From positions 62,001-126,000 of the forward strand of contig JAZUBQ010000020.1 in the NCBI GenBank assembly GCA_045638525.1: DNA of 64,000 bases, written 5' to 3'. The notes beneath the pieces were generated by a model. The model was given only the letters and a program-made list of their open reading frames with translations. It was not told where the DNA came from and made no database searches. Shown here piece after piece: positions 17,792 through 25,297 of the stretch. Each line of letters begins with the position of its first letter. The first letter of the stretch is position 1. Both the position numbers and the translations under genes were made by a program. Source of the DNA: SIG452 sp045638525. Lineage in GTDB: Bacteria > Bacillota > Clostridia > UMGS1840.

Positions 17792-19297
17792 GTGGCATAT
17801 TTTTTTGAAAATCAGTCCCATACTTTCAGTGAATATTTATTGGTTCCGGGATATTCCTCTTGCGAATGTGTTCCGGATAAAGTCAGTCTGAAAACACCTC
17901 TGGTGAAATATAAAAAAGGTCAGGAAGAATGTCCTATCAGCCTGAACATTCCGATGGTGTCTGCGATTATGCAGTCAGTATCTGGTGAAAAACTTGCTGT
18001 TGCTCTGGCAATGGAAGGCGGCGTTTCCTTTATCTATGGTTCTCAGACGATTGAGGAAGAAGCTGAGATGGTGCGTCGTGTAAAAGCGCACAAAGCAGGT
18101 TTTGTATACAGCGACTCCAATATCCAACCGGATAAAACTCTGGCTGATATTTTAGAACTTTTGGAAAAAACCGGTCATTCTACCGTTGCTGTTACCGATG
18201 ACGGAAAACCTAACGGCAAACTGTTGGGGGTTATTACTTCCAGAGATTATCGTGTATCCAGATTATCTATGGATGTTAAAGTTTCCGAATTGATGACTCC
18301 GCTTGAAAAACTGATTACCGGTAATGCGAATACCACACTGAAAGAAGCAAATGACATTATTTGGGACAACAAATTGAATTCTCTTCCGATTGTGGATGAT
18401 AATGGAAATCTGATGTATTTCGTGTTCCGTAAGGACTATTCTTCTCACAAAGAAAATCCTCTGGAACTGTTAGATTCTGATAAACGCTATATTGTAGGTG
18501 CCGGAATCAACACCCGTGACTATGAAGAAAGAATTCCTGCGTTAGTAGAAGCAGGAGCTGATGTTTTGTGTATTGACTCTTCTGAAGGTTATACCGAATG
18601 GCAGAAACGCACTTTGGAATTTGCGAGAGCAAAATACGGAGACAAAGTGAAAATCGGTGCAGGTAATGTTGTGGATGCTGAAGGCTTCCGTTTCCTGGCA
18701 GAAGCTGGCGCTGACTTTATTAAAGTTGGTATCGGCGGTGGTTCCATTTGTATCACCCGTGAAACCAAAGGGATTGGTCGTGGACAGGCAACCAGCGTAA
18801 TTGATGTTGCAAAAGCAAGAGATGAATATTATAAAGAAACCGGTATTTATGTGCCGATTTGTTCTGACGGTGGTATTGTGCATGACTATCATATCACATT
18901 AGCTTTAGCGATGGGAGCTGACTTTGTAATGCTCGGAAGATATTTCTCCCGTTTTGACGAAAGTCCCACGCAGAAAGTTAACATTAATGGTAACTATTTC
19001 AAAGAATATTGGGGGGAAGGGTCTAACCGTGCAAGAAACTGGCAAAGATATGACAGTGGCGGACAGGCAAAATTATCTTTTGAAGAAGGGGTTGATTCTT
19101 ACGTTCCTTATGCAGGTTCTTTAAGAGATAACGTAAGTGTTACTTTAAAGAAAGTAAAATCAACCATGTGCAACTGTGGTGCGTTAACCATTGCGGAATT
19201 GCAGGATAAGGCAAAACTGACCTTAGTTTCTTCTACCAGTATCGTGGAAGGTGGCGCTCACGACGTTATCTTAAAAGACAAAGCCATCGGAAAATAA
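17792..19297 (+). CDS. guaB: IMP dehydrogenase, Tritrichomonas-like class
   Basis: IMPDH oxidises IMP to XMP with NAD, the committed step of GMP synthesis. The 501-residue protein starts at GTG after GAGAAGGAG. The TIM barrel is interrupted by two CBS domains (about 100-220). The catalytic loop is GGGSICITRE with Cys320. The flap contains NRARNWQRY, carrying the catalytic arginine, instead of the usual bacterial YRGMGS arrangement. From memory, long stretches (for example GAGINTRD, VKSTMCNCGALT, SIVEGGAHDV) match the Tritrichomonas foetus enzyme, whose catalytic cysteine is Cys319. This marks a distinct bacterial IMPDH subclass. It is transcribed from its own promoter. Confidence 0.96.
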   Translation: MAYFFENQSHTFSEYLLVPGYSSCECVPDKVSLKTPLVKYKKGQEECPISLNIPMVSAIMQSVSGEKLAVALAMEGGVSFIYGSQTIEEEAEMVRRVKAHKAGFVYSDSNIQPDKTLADILELLEKTGHSTVAVTDDGKPNGKLLGVITSRDYRVSRLSMDVKVSELMTPLEKLITGNANTTLKEANDIIWDNKLNSLPIVDDNGNLMYFVFRKDYSSHKENPLELLDSDKRYIVGAGINTRDYEERIPALVEAGADVLCIDSSEGYTEWQKRTLEFARAKYGDKVKIGAGNVVDAEGFRFLAEAGADFIKVGIGGGSICITRETKGIGRGQATSVIDVAKARDEYYKETGIYVPICSDGGIVHDYHITLALAMGADFVMLGRYFSRFDESPTQKVNINGNYFKEYWGEGSNRARNWQRYDSGGQAKLSFEEGVDSYVPYAGSLRDNVSVTLKKVKSTMCNCGALTIAELQDKAKLTLVSSTSIVEGGAHDVILKDKAIGK

Positions 19298-19358
19298 TAG
19301 GGAAAAGTTGTGTATTTTAACGAAAATCCACTTTTTCCAAAAAAATACAAGAAAAAGC

Positions 19359-19387
19359 TTGATATTTTTCTGACAATGTTATATAAT
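19359..19387 (+). promoter_or_regulatory. Promoter of gapA
   Basis: TTGATA at 19359-19364 and TATAAT at 19382-19387, 17-bp spacing, giving a leader of about 110 nt. Confidence 0.82.
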
Positions 19388-19444
19388 AGATAAGGTTTTT
19401 TAGAAGAAAACCAAGTTTAAATTCAGTTAAAAAAATTTTATATA

Positions 19445-19491
19445 AGGCAAATTGCCTAATACGTAAGAAAGGATTGTGCCAAATCAGGCAC
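19445..19491 (+). promoter_or_regulatory. Two small inverted repeats in the gapA leader
   Basis: AGGCAA-A-TTGCCT (19445-19457) and GTGCC-6 nt-GGCAC (19476-19491) lie in the gapA 5' leader; the second ends next to the likely AGGTG ribosome binding site. They could be mRNA-stabilising hairpins or a protein site. No known riboswitch was recognised. Confidence 0.45.
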
Positions 19492-19502
19492 AGGTGTTAA
19501 TT

Positions 19503-20513
19503 ATGAAAGCAAGAGTTGGTATTAACGGATTCGGAAGAATCGGAAGATTAGTATTCAGAGCTGCAATGGAAAACGGTAAAGTTGACGTTGTTGCTATCAA
19601 TGACCCCTTCATTGATTTAGAATACATGGTTTATATGCTCAGATATGACTCTGTACATGGTCAGTTCAAAGGCGATATCGAAATCAAAGGTGACAAATTA
19701 GTTGTAAACGGTAAAGAAATCGATGTTTACGCTTCTATGAATCCCGCTGAAATTCCGTGGGGTGCTTCTAAAGTAGACTTCGTTGCAGAAGCTACCGGTG
19801 TATTCACCACCATCGAAAAAGCACAGGCTCACATTCAGGCTGGTGCTAAAAAAGTAGTTATCACTGCTCCTTCTGCAGATGCTCCGATGTTCGTTATGGG
19901 TGTTAACAACACTTCTTACGACAGCTCTATGGAAATCATCTCCAATGCATCTTGTACCACTAACTGTTTAGCTCCTTTAGCTAAAGTTATCAACGATAAA
20001 TTCGGTCTGGTTGAAGGTTTAATGACCACCGTTCATTCTACCACTGCTACTCAGAAAACCGTTGACGGTCCCTCCAAAAAAGACTGGAGAGGTGGTAGAG
20101 CAGCTGCAGGTAACATCATTCCTTCTTCTACCGGTGCTGCTAAAGCTGTAGGTAAAGTTATTCCTGAATTAAATGGTAAATTAACCGGTATGGCTTTCCG
20201 TGTACCCACTTTAGACGTATCTGTTGTTGACTTAACCTGTACTTTAGCTAAACCCGCAACCTACGATGAAATCGTAGCTGCTGTAAAAGAAGCTGCTGAT
20301 GGCGAAATGAAAGGTATCTTAGGTTACACTGATGAAGCAGTTGTTTCCTCCGATATGATTCACGATTCCAGAACTTCTATCTTTGATATCGATGCAGGTA
20401 TCGCATTAAACGATAAATTTGTTAAATTAGTATCCTGGTACGATAACGAATGGGGTTACTCCAACAAAGTTGTTGACCTGATTGCATATGCATACGGCGT
20501 AGACAACAAATAA
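19503..20513 (+). CDS. gapA: Glyceraldehyde-3-phosphate dehydrogenase
   Basis: The glycolytic enzyme oxidises and phosphorylates glyceraldehyde 3-phosphate with NAD. It has 336 residues with NAD-binding GINGFGRIGR at the N-terminus, catalytic SCTTNC near residues 154-159, and the family block WYDNEWGYS close to the C-terminus. The ATG at 19503 gives the normal N-terminus; an in-frame upstream codon at 19476 would add nine unrelated residues. Codons look strongly biased (for example repeated GCT, GGT, AAA), fitting high expression. The gene is monocistronic, with its own promoter and terminator. Confidence 0.98.
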   Translation: MKARVGINGFGRIGRLVFRAAMENGKVDVVAINDPFIDLEYMVYMLRYDSVHGQFKGDIEIKGDKLVVNGKEIDVYASMNPAEIPWGASKVDFVAEATGVFTTIEKAQAHIQAGAKKVVITAPSADAPMFVMGVNNTSYDSSMEIISNASCTTNCLAPLAKVINDKFGLVEGLMTTVHSTTATQKTVDGPSKKDWRGGRAAAGNIIPSSTGAAKAVGKVIPELNGKLTGMAFRVPTLDVSVVDLTCTLAKPATYDEIVAAVKEAADGEMKGILGYTDEAVVSSDMIHDSRTSIFDIDAGIALNDKFVKLVSWYDNEWGYSNKVVDLIAYAYGVDNK

Positions 20514-20528
20514 TTACACTTTTTGCAT

Positions 20529-20568
20529 AAAAAGGTGTTTTCACAAAAACGGTGGAAACACCTTTTTA
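20529..20568 (+). terminator. Terminator of gapA
   Basis: AAAAAGGTGTTT pairs with AAACACCTTTTT across a short loop, ending in T residues. Confidence 0.88.
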
Positions 20569-20583
20569 ATTTGAAAATACCTC

Positions 20584-20612
20584 TTGTCAATTTCATCCTT
20601 ATGTGATATACT
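20584..20612 (+). promoter_or_regulatory. Promoter of the MFS transporter
   Basis: TTGTCA at 20584-20589 and TATACT at 20607-20612 with 17-bp spacing. Confidence 0.78.
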
Positions 20613-20697
20613 GATAGAGAAAAAGGAAATGTTATGTCGGATGGACAAGAATATCATTTTGTAAAATATAAAAATATACATAGGAGAAGAATTTATT

Positions 20698-22008
20698 ATG
20701 GAAAAAAAATCAGGCGGATGGCGTGAGAATAAGTGGTTAAGAGCCGCAATTCCCGCTTTGTTACTTCATTGCAGTATCGGTACTGTATACTGTTGGTCAA
20801 TCTTCAGCCAGGAAATCGCAGATTATATCGGATTTTCCAAAGGTGCAACCGAATGGGCATTCAGTCTTGCAATTTTCTTCCTTGGTATGTCTGCAGCATT
20901 CTTAGGAAACGTGGTAGAAAAAGATATTCATAAATCTTCTTTGATTGCTACCATTTGTTTTGCATTAGGTATGGTAGGTACCGGTGGATTTATCTACTAC
21001 GGTGGTATGAATCCCGGCAATCCCATCGCTCTCATTGGTATTTATTTATGTTACGGCGTTATTATGGGTATCGGTCTTGGTACCGGTTATCTCTCTCCGG
21101 TAAAAACTCTGATGCTGTGGTTTGCTGACAGAAAAGGTTTGGCAACCGGTCTTGCAGTTGCAGGTTTTGGTGCGGCGAAAGCAATCGCCAGCCCCGTTAT
21201 GCAGTCTATGCTTGGCTCCATGGGCGAAAGCGGTATCTATAAAATGTTCTGGATTTTAGGTGCAGTATACTTTGTAATGATGTTCGTTGGTCACTTGTTG
21301 TTGAAGAAACCTTCTGACTGGAAAGAACCCCAGAGCAAAGAAGAAAAGAACAGCATTATGGCTGTTATCAAATCCAGAAAAATCACCAATTACATTGGTA
21401 TCTGGCTGATGTTCTACATTAACATTACCTGTGGTCTGGCTCTCTTATCTCAGGAAAAAATGATTGTAAAATGTATTGGACTTGCAAGCTTTGTTGGTAT
21501 TATTTCTACCGTTTCTGCAATTTTCAATGCTGCAGGTCGTCTTGGTTTCTCTGCCTGGGCGGATAAAATGAAAGACAGAAATACCATCTTCAAAATTATT
21601 TTCATCATTTCTATTATCTTAACTGCATTGGTAATTTTAACCGGCGGTATCGTAAACGGTGCAGGCAACGGTTTACTGATTGCATTGGTAATTGTTCTGA
21701 TTATGTTTGTAAACGCAGGCTACGGCGGCGGTTTCTCCAATATTCCTACCTTGCTGTCTGACCACTACGGTATGGGCAACATTAGTGCAATTCACGGGAT
21801 TACCTTGTCCGCTTGGGCATTTGCAGGTCTTTCCGGTAATCAGTTGGCAACCTGGATTGTAAGCCATTTCGGTCAGGAAATTGAAGTAGCTGGTAATATG
21901 GTAAATCCTGTTGGTTATCAGACTGTACTGTATGTAACTATCGTTCTTTATATTATCTCTTTGGCTTTGAGTATGTTATTTGTAAAAAAGCCCAATGACG
22001 TTAAATAA
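20698..22008 (+). CDS. MFS transporter, oxalate:formate antiporter (OFA) type
   Basis: A 436-residue major-facilitator protein with about 12 hydrophobic segments. The start of helix 1 contains CSIGTVYCWSIF, and the loop after helix 4 carries LMLWFADRKGLATGLAVAGFG, both typical of the oxalate/formate antiporter branch. A hydrophilic central loop (about 205-220) separates two six-helix halves. Substrate is not certain: members carry oxalate, formate or other monocarboxylates such as pyruvate or lactate. Its place directly after gapA could suggest export of a fermentation acid, but it has its own promoter. The start follows AGGAG by a normal distance. Confidence 0.85.
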   Translation: MEKKSGGWRENKWLRAAIPALLLHCSIGTVYCWSIFSQEIADYIGFSKGATEWAFSLAIFFLGMSAAFLGNVVEKDIHKSSLIATICFALGMVGTGGFIYYGGMNPGNPIALIGIYLCYGVIMGIGLGTGYLSPVKTLMLWFADRKGLATGLAVAGFGAAKAIASPVMQSMLGSMGESGIYKMFWILGAVYFVMMFVGHLLLKKPSDWKEPQSKEEKNSIMAVIKSRKITNYIGIWLMFYINITCGLALLSQEKMIVKCIGLASFVGIISTVSAIFNAAGRLGFSAWADKMKDRNTIFKIIFIISIILTALVILTGGIVNGAGNGLLIALVIVLIMFVNAGYGGGFSNIPTLLSDHYGMGNISAIHGITLSAWAFAGLSGNQLATWIVSHFGQEIEVAGNMVNPVGYQTVLYVTIVLYIISLALSMLFVKKPNDVK

Positions 22009-22020
22009 AATTTATTTTGA

Positions 22021-22058
22021 TATGATAATACCTCCAAATTTTTGGAGGTATTATCATA
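22021..22058 (+). repeat. Perfect 18-bp inverted repeat enclosing a ribosome binding site
   Basis: TATGATAATACCTCCAAA and its exact reverse complement are separated by two bases. It starts 13 bp after the MFS stop. No T-run follows, so it is not a standard terminator. The right arm holds GGAGGT eight bases before an ATG. Confidence 0.85.
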
Positions 22059-22114
22059 TGAGTCAGAATATAAAACATATAATGCACATTTTTAAACTGT
22101 CCGGCATATTGTGA
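22058..22114 (+). CDS. Possible 18-codon leader ORF
   Basis: An ATG at 22058 lies eight bases after GGAGGT and opens an 18-codon frame ending in TGA at 22114. In the folded RNA its ribosome binding site would be locked inside the perfect hairpin just upstream. The peptide (beginning MSQNIKHIMHIF) resembles nothing recognised. It could be a regulatory leader for the LOG gene 31 bp downstream, or chance. Confidence 0.2.
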   Translation: MSQNIKHIMHIFKLSGIL

Positions 22115-22145
22115 AAGAAGATACTTAAACATGGAGGATGATAAA

Positions 22146-22703
22146 ATGTCTAAACAGTATTTTGTTTGTCTTTACGGCGGTGCATCAGATAATATCAGTA
22201 TATCTCACAGAAATGCTGTGAAAGATTTATGTGCCAAATTAGCAAAACAAGGGTTTTCTTTGGTATATGGTGCAGGTGCTACCGGTTGTATGGGAGCTGC
22301 TGCCGAAGGCTTTCGTGAAAATAATGCCTATATTATGGGGGTAACTCCACGTTTTATGGGAGGATTTGAGCATATTTTTGATTGTGATAATACCATTGTG
22401 GTAGATACGATGGCAGAGCGTAAAACGATTATGGAAAAACACGCTGATTTATATCTGATTGCGCCCGGCGGAATCGGTACAATGGATGAGTTTTTTCAGG
22501 TGATTACCTTAAAATATTTAGAGCGGTTGAATACACCCATTGTGGTTTTGAATTTAGATGGTTTTTATGATAGTCTTCTCAGTTTAATGCAGGATTTGAT
22601 TAAAAACGGAGCAGCGGGAGAAAAGATTTTAACCTTATTTGATGTGGTAAATGATATCGAAGATGAAAAACTTATTTCAATTATGGAAACCATTAAGAAA
22701 TAA
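22146..22703 (+). CDS. LOG family protein (putative cytokinin riboside 5'-monophosphate phosphoribohydrolase type)
   Basis: A 185-residue Rossmann-like protein of the LOG/lysine-decarboxylase-like family. The signature PGGxGTxxE appears as PGGIGTMDE, and the N-terminal YGGAS and later YGAGATGCMGAAA stretches form the nucleotide site. Family members hydrolyse nucleoside monophosphates to base and ribose 5-phosphate. The bacterial role is unclear, and the old name lysine decarboxylase is wrong for this family. The start at 22146 is supported by GGAGGATGAT just upstream; the ATG at 22131 would place that site inside the gene. It heads a run of closely spaced genes through 24900. Confidence 0.85.
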   Translation: MSKQYFVCLYGGASDNISISHRNAVKDLCAKLAKQGFSLVYGAGATGCMGAAAEGFRENNAYIMGVTPRFMGGFEHIFDCDNTIVVDTMAERKTIMEKHADLYLIAPGGIGTMDEFFQVITLKYLERLNTPIVVLNLDGFYDSLLSLMQDLIKNGAAGEKILTLFDVVNDIEDEKLISIMETIKK

Positions 22704-22718
22704 ATATACGAGGACAGT

Positions 22719-23243
22719 ATGATTCAATTTAGAAAAGCAAACAAAAGTGATATTGAAAGAATTTGGGAAATATATTTAGAAAATCATATAGAAGAAGAAC
22801 AGGGGAAAGCCGTGATTGGTTGGAACCGTAATATATATCCTGTCAAGCAAACTGCAGAAGATGCTCTGTTAAGAGATGATTTGTTTGTTTTAGAGGATGA
22901 ATGCGGCGTGATGGGAACGGCAGTTATCAATCACATTCAAATGGATGTATATCCTATGGGGGATTGGCAATTTGATGCACCCGAAGATGAAATTATGGTG
23001 CTTCATACCTTAGTCATTTCCACTAAAGTGGCAAGAAAAGGATATGCAAAAAAATTTGTGGCATTTTATGAAGAATATGCAAAAGAGCAAGGTTGTTCCT
23101 ATCTTAGAATGGACACCAACGAACGAAATGTCCGTGCCAGAGCGATGTATGAAAAATTAGGTTATAAGGAAATTGGAATTGTGCCTTGTGTTTTTCATTC
23201 AATGGAGGGGATCAATATGGTTCTTTTGGAAAAGAAACTGTAA
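22719..23243 (+). CDS. GNAT family N-acetyltransferase
   Basis: This 174-residue protein has the GNAT fold. The acetyl-CoA segment is about residues 95-115 (MVLHTLVIS, then VARKGYAKKFV, a variant of the RxxGxG loop with GYA). LRMDTNERN and RAMYEKLGY are the conserved C-terminal strand and helix of the family. Substrate is unknown. It sits 15 bp after the LOG gene and 17 bp before dtd, in one likely operon. Confidence 0.85.
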   Translation: MIQFRKANKSDIERIWEIYLENHIEEEQGKAVIGWNRNIYPVKQTAEDALLRDDLFVLEDECGVMGTAVINHIQMDVYPMGDWQFDAPEDEIMVLHTLVISTKVARKGYAKKFVAFYEEYAKEQGCSYLRMDTNERNVRARAMYEKLGYKEIGIVPCVFHSMEGINMVLLEKKL

Positions 23244-23260
23244 GAAATTGAGGAAGAAAA

Positions 23261-23713
23261 ATGAAAATTGTAATACAAAGAGTGTTGGAAGCGAGCGTTA
23301 CCATTGACGGGGAAATATATGGCAAGATTGGAAAGGGCTATTTGCTGTTAATTGGGATTTCCAATGAAGATACCAAAGAAATTGCCGACAAAATGCTAGA
23401 GAAAATTGCAAAACTTCGCATTTTTGAAGATGAAAACGGCAAAACCAATTTAAGTATTGCTGATGTGGGTGGAGAAGTGTTGGCTGTATCTCAGTTTACT
23501 CTGTATGCTGACTGCAAAAAAGGAAATCGACCCAGCTTTATCAATGCAGGAAAGCCGGATATGGCAGAAGCATTATATTTATATATGCTTCAAAAATCCA
23601 AAGAATTGTTTGGTAATGTGGAGTGTGGTCAGTTTGGTGCAGATATGAAAGTGTCGCTGATCAATGACGGTCCTTTTACCATTGTATTGGACAGTAAAGA
23701 AATTCTTTCATAA
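23261..23713 (+). CDS. dtd: D-aminoacyl-tRNA deacylase
   Basis: DTD removes D-amino acids and glycine mischarged on tRNA. The 150-residue length is usual. The N-terminal MKIVIQRVLEASV, the SQFTLYADCKKGNRPSF block and the C-terminal NDGPFT match the family. The cross-subunit Gly-cisPro motif reads GPFT, where GPVT is commoner; Gly and Pro are kept. GAGGAAG precedes the ATG. Confidence 0.95.
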   Translation: MKIVIQRVLEASVTIDGEIYGKIGKGYLLLIGISNEDTKEIADKMLEKIAKLRIFEDENGKTNLSIADVGGEVLAVSQFTLYADCKKGNRPSFINAGKPDMAEALYLYMLQKSKELFGNVECGQFGADMKVSLINDGPFTIVLDSKEILS

Positions 23714-23727
23714 AAAAGGTGCGTATT

Positions 23728-24204
23728 ATGGAGCAGAGTGTTGTTTTAAAAGGTGCGGTAGTTGTTGGAAATGTTTTGCTCGAAAAAGATGTTTCTGTTT
23801 GGTATAATGCTGTGCTTCGCGGTGATTGTGAAGCAATTACCGTCCAAGAAGGTTCAAATATTCAAGATAATGTAACCGTTCATACAGCAAAAGGGTATCC
23901 TGTTTTCATTGAAAAAAATGTCAGTGTAGGACATGGTGCAATTTTACACGGTTGTCATATTGGCGAAAATACGGTTGTGGGAATGGGTGCTATTGTGTTA
24001 AACGGAGCTAAAATCGGTAAGAATTGCATTTTAGGTGCAGGGACGCTGATTACGCAAAATACAAGCATCCCCGACAATTCTTTGGTGATTGGATTTCCCG
24101 GTAAGGTGAAACGAAATCTCACGGAAGAGGAAATAAAGGAAAATAAAAACAATGCAGATCATTATGTTGCATTGTCAAAACAATATCAACAGTTAGGTAT
24201 GTAA
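23728..24204 (+). CDS. Gamma-carbonic anhydrase-like left-handed beta-helix protein
   Basis: A 158-residue hexapeptide-repeat protein of the YrdA/PaaY gamma-carbonic anhydrase-like family. The repeats form a left-handed beta helix, and the three histidine metal ligands are visible in VTVHTA, SVGHGA and ILHGCH. RGDCEAI and the GFPGKVKR segment are family features. Enzymatic CO2 hydration is possible but many members are inactive in tests. The ATG at 23728 follows AAAGGTG; an in-frame GTG at 23719 overlaps that site and is less likely. Confidence 0.88.
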   Translation: MEQSVVLKGAVVVGNVLLEKDVSVWYNAVLRGDCEAITVQEGSNIQDNVTVHTAKGYPVFIEKNVSVGHGAILHGCHIGENTVVGMGAIVLNGAKIGKNCILGAGTLITQNTSIPDNSLVIGFPGKVKRNLTEEEIKENKNNADHYVALSKQYQQLGM

Positions 24205-24207
24205 ACT

Positions 24208-24900
24208 ATGAAAAAGAAATTTTTATTATTTGATGTAGACAGAACTCTCTTGGATTTTGATCGTTCGGAAGCAGAAGCTATTAAAAACACACTTCGTCAT
24301 TTTTCTTTACCTGTAAATGATGAAATTTGTGACCGTTATCCTCAAATTAACGAAAAACTTTGGGAAGAATTTGAACAAGGAACGATTGAAAAATCTACCA
24401 TTTTGTATCGTCGGTTTGATATCTTGTTTGAAGAGTTTGGAATTTGCTTTGATTCTAAAGTTTTTGATGCATATTACCGTTCTGATTTATCCAAACATGC
24501 TTTCTTGATTCCGGGAGCAATCGAACTTCTATTGTCACTGAAAACCAAAAAATATCAGATTTACTATGTAACCAACGGAACTGCCGGAGTGCAGTATCCC
24601 AGATTGAAGCAGTCCGGCTTGGATGTTCTGGCGGAAGGGATTTTTCTTTCCGAAGAAATTGGTTATCAAAAACCGGAGAAAACATTTTTTGATTTTGTTT
24701 TTTCGAAAATTGCTGATTTTCAATTAGAAGAAGCTATCATTATCGGAGATTCTCTGTCCTCTGATATCAAAGGGGGAGTCAATTCAGGATTGGACACTAT
24801 GTGGTATAATCCAAAACATAGTGAAAACCGATTGAATATTCCGGTTACATATGAAGTTTCTTCACTTTTGGAAATTGAACCTTTGTTAGACAGACTGTAA
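24208..24900 (+). CDS. HAD family hydrolase, YjjG-type
   Basis: A 230-residue haloacid-dehalogenase-superfamily phosphatase. Motif I is FDVDRTLLDF (DxDxT), motif II is the T of YVTNG, motif III lysine lies in YQKPEK, and motif IV reads IIGDSLSSD. A helical cap (about 20-90) is of the type found in the YjjG/pyrimidine 5'-nucleotidase branch, so house-cleaning of nucleotides is plausible but unproven. It begins three bases after the previous stop, so it is the last gene of this operon, with a terminator right after it. Confidence 0.88.
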   Translation: MKKKFLLFDVDRTLLDFDRSEAEAIKNTLRHFSLPVNDEICDRYPQINEKLWEEFEQGTIEKSTILYRRFDILFEEFGICFDSKVFDAYYRSDLSKHAFLIPGAIELLLSLKTKKYQIYYVTNGTAGVQYPRLKQSGLDVLAEGIFLSEEIGYQKPEKTFFDFVFSKIADFQLEEAIIIGDSLSSDIKGGVNSGLDTMWYNPKHSENRLNIPVTYEVSSLLEIEPLLDRL

Positions 24901-24906
24901 AAGCAA

Positions 24907-24937
24907 AAGTCCCGAAAGAAAATCACGTTCGGGACTT
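24907..24937 (+). terminator. Hairpin terminator overlapping the next promoter
   Basis: AAGTCCCGAA/TTCGGGACTT forms a strong stem. The last bases of the stem are also the first bases of the -35 box of the pheST promoter. Confidence 0.75.
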
Positions 24938-24964
24938 GACTTTTGTTGAGAAAACTGATATAAT
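24936..24964 (+). promoter_or_regulatory. Promoter of the pheST T-box leader
   Basis: TTGACT at 24936-24941 and TATAAT at 24959-24964, 17-bp spacing. Confidence 0.88.
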
Positions 24965-24969
24965 ATTTT

Positions 24970-25226
24970 AGTGCATACGATGAAGATGTGTCAGTAGTCT
25001 GTATCTGATTCTTACAAGAGAAGGAAGCCATCGGCTGGAAGCTTCCCGGATAGGGTGCAAGATGAATTTCAGCATTGGAGTATTCTGCGAAATTCCTTGG
25101 ATATAAGCAGAGTGTTGTATCTCACGCTAAAAGATAAAAAAGAGTGCGGATTATAAAAATCTGAATTTGGGTGGTACCGCGGGTTTGCAGCTCGTCCCTT
25201 TATGGAGACGGAGCTGTTTTTTTATT
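24970..25226 (+). promoter_or_regulatory. T-box riboswitch, phenylalanine type
   Basis: A leader of about 250 nt with the Stem I features GATGAAGA and AGTA, a distal hairpin GGAAGC/GCTTCC, and the antiterminator T-box GGGTGGTACCGCGGG at 25169-25183. The TGGT of the bulge would pair with an ACCA tRNA end, fitting a discriminator A. A terminator stem (from CAGCTCGTCC to GACGGAGCTG) and a T-run end it near 25226. A likely specifier TTC lies at 25068-25070, read by tRNA-Phe. Uncharged tRNA-Phe should allow readthrough into pheST. Confidence 0.93.
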
Positions 25227-25297
25227 TTTAACTATGATGTTCGTCTTCTGAAATGTGTTTTTTAATTTTCAAAAGATATAGAAAGGACTTGAAAACT

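Noticed and set aside
22021..22058. Standard Rho-independent terminator after the MFS gene
   Set aside because: No T-run follows the stem; the repeat is perfect through the loop, more like an operator or switch.
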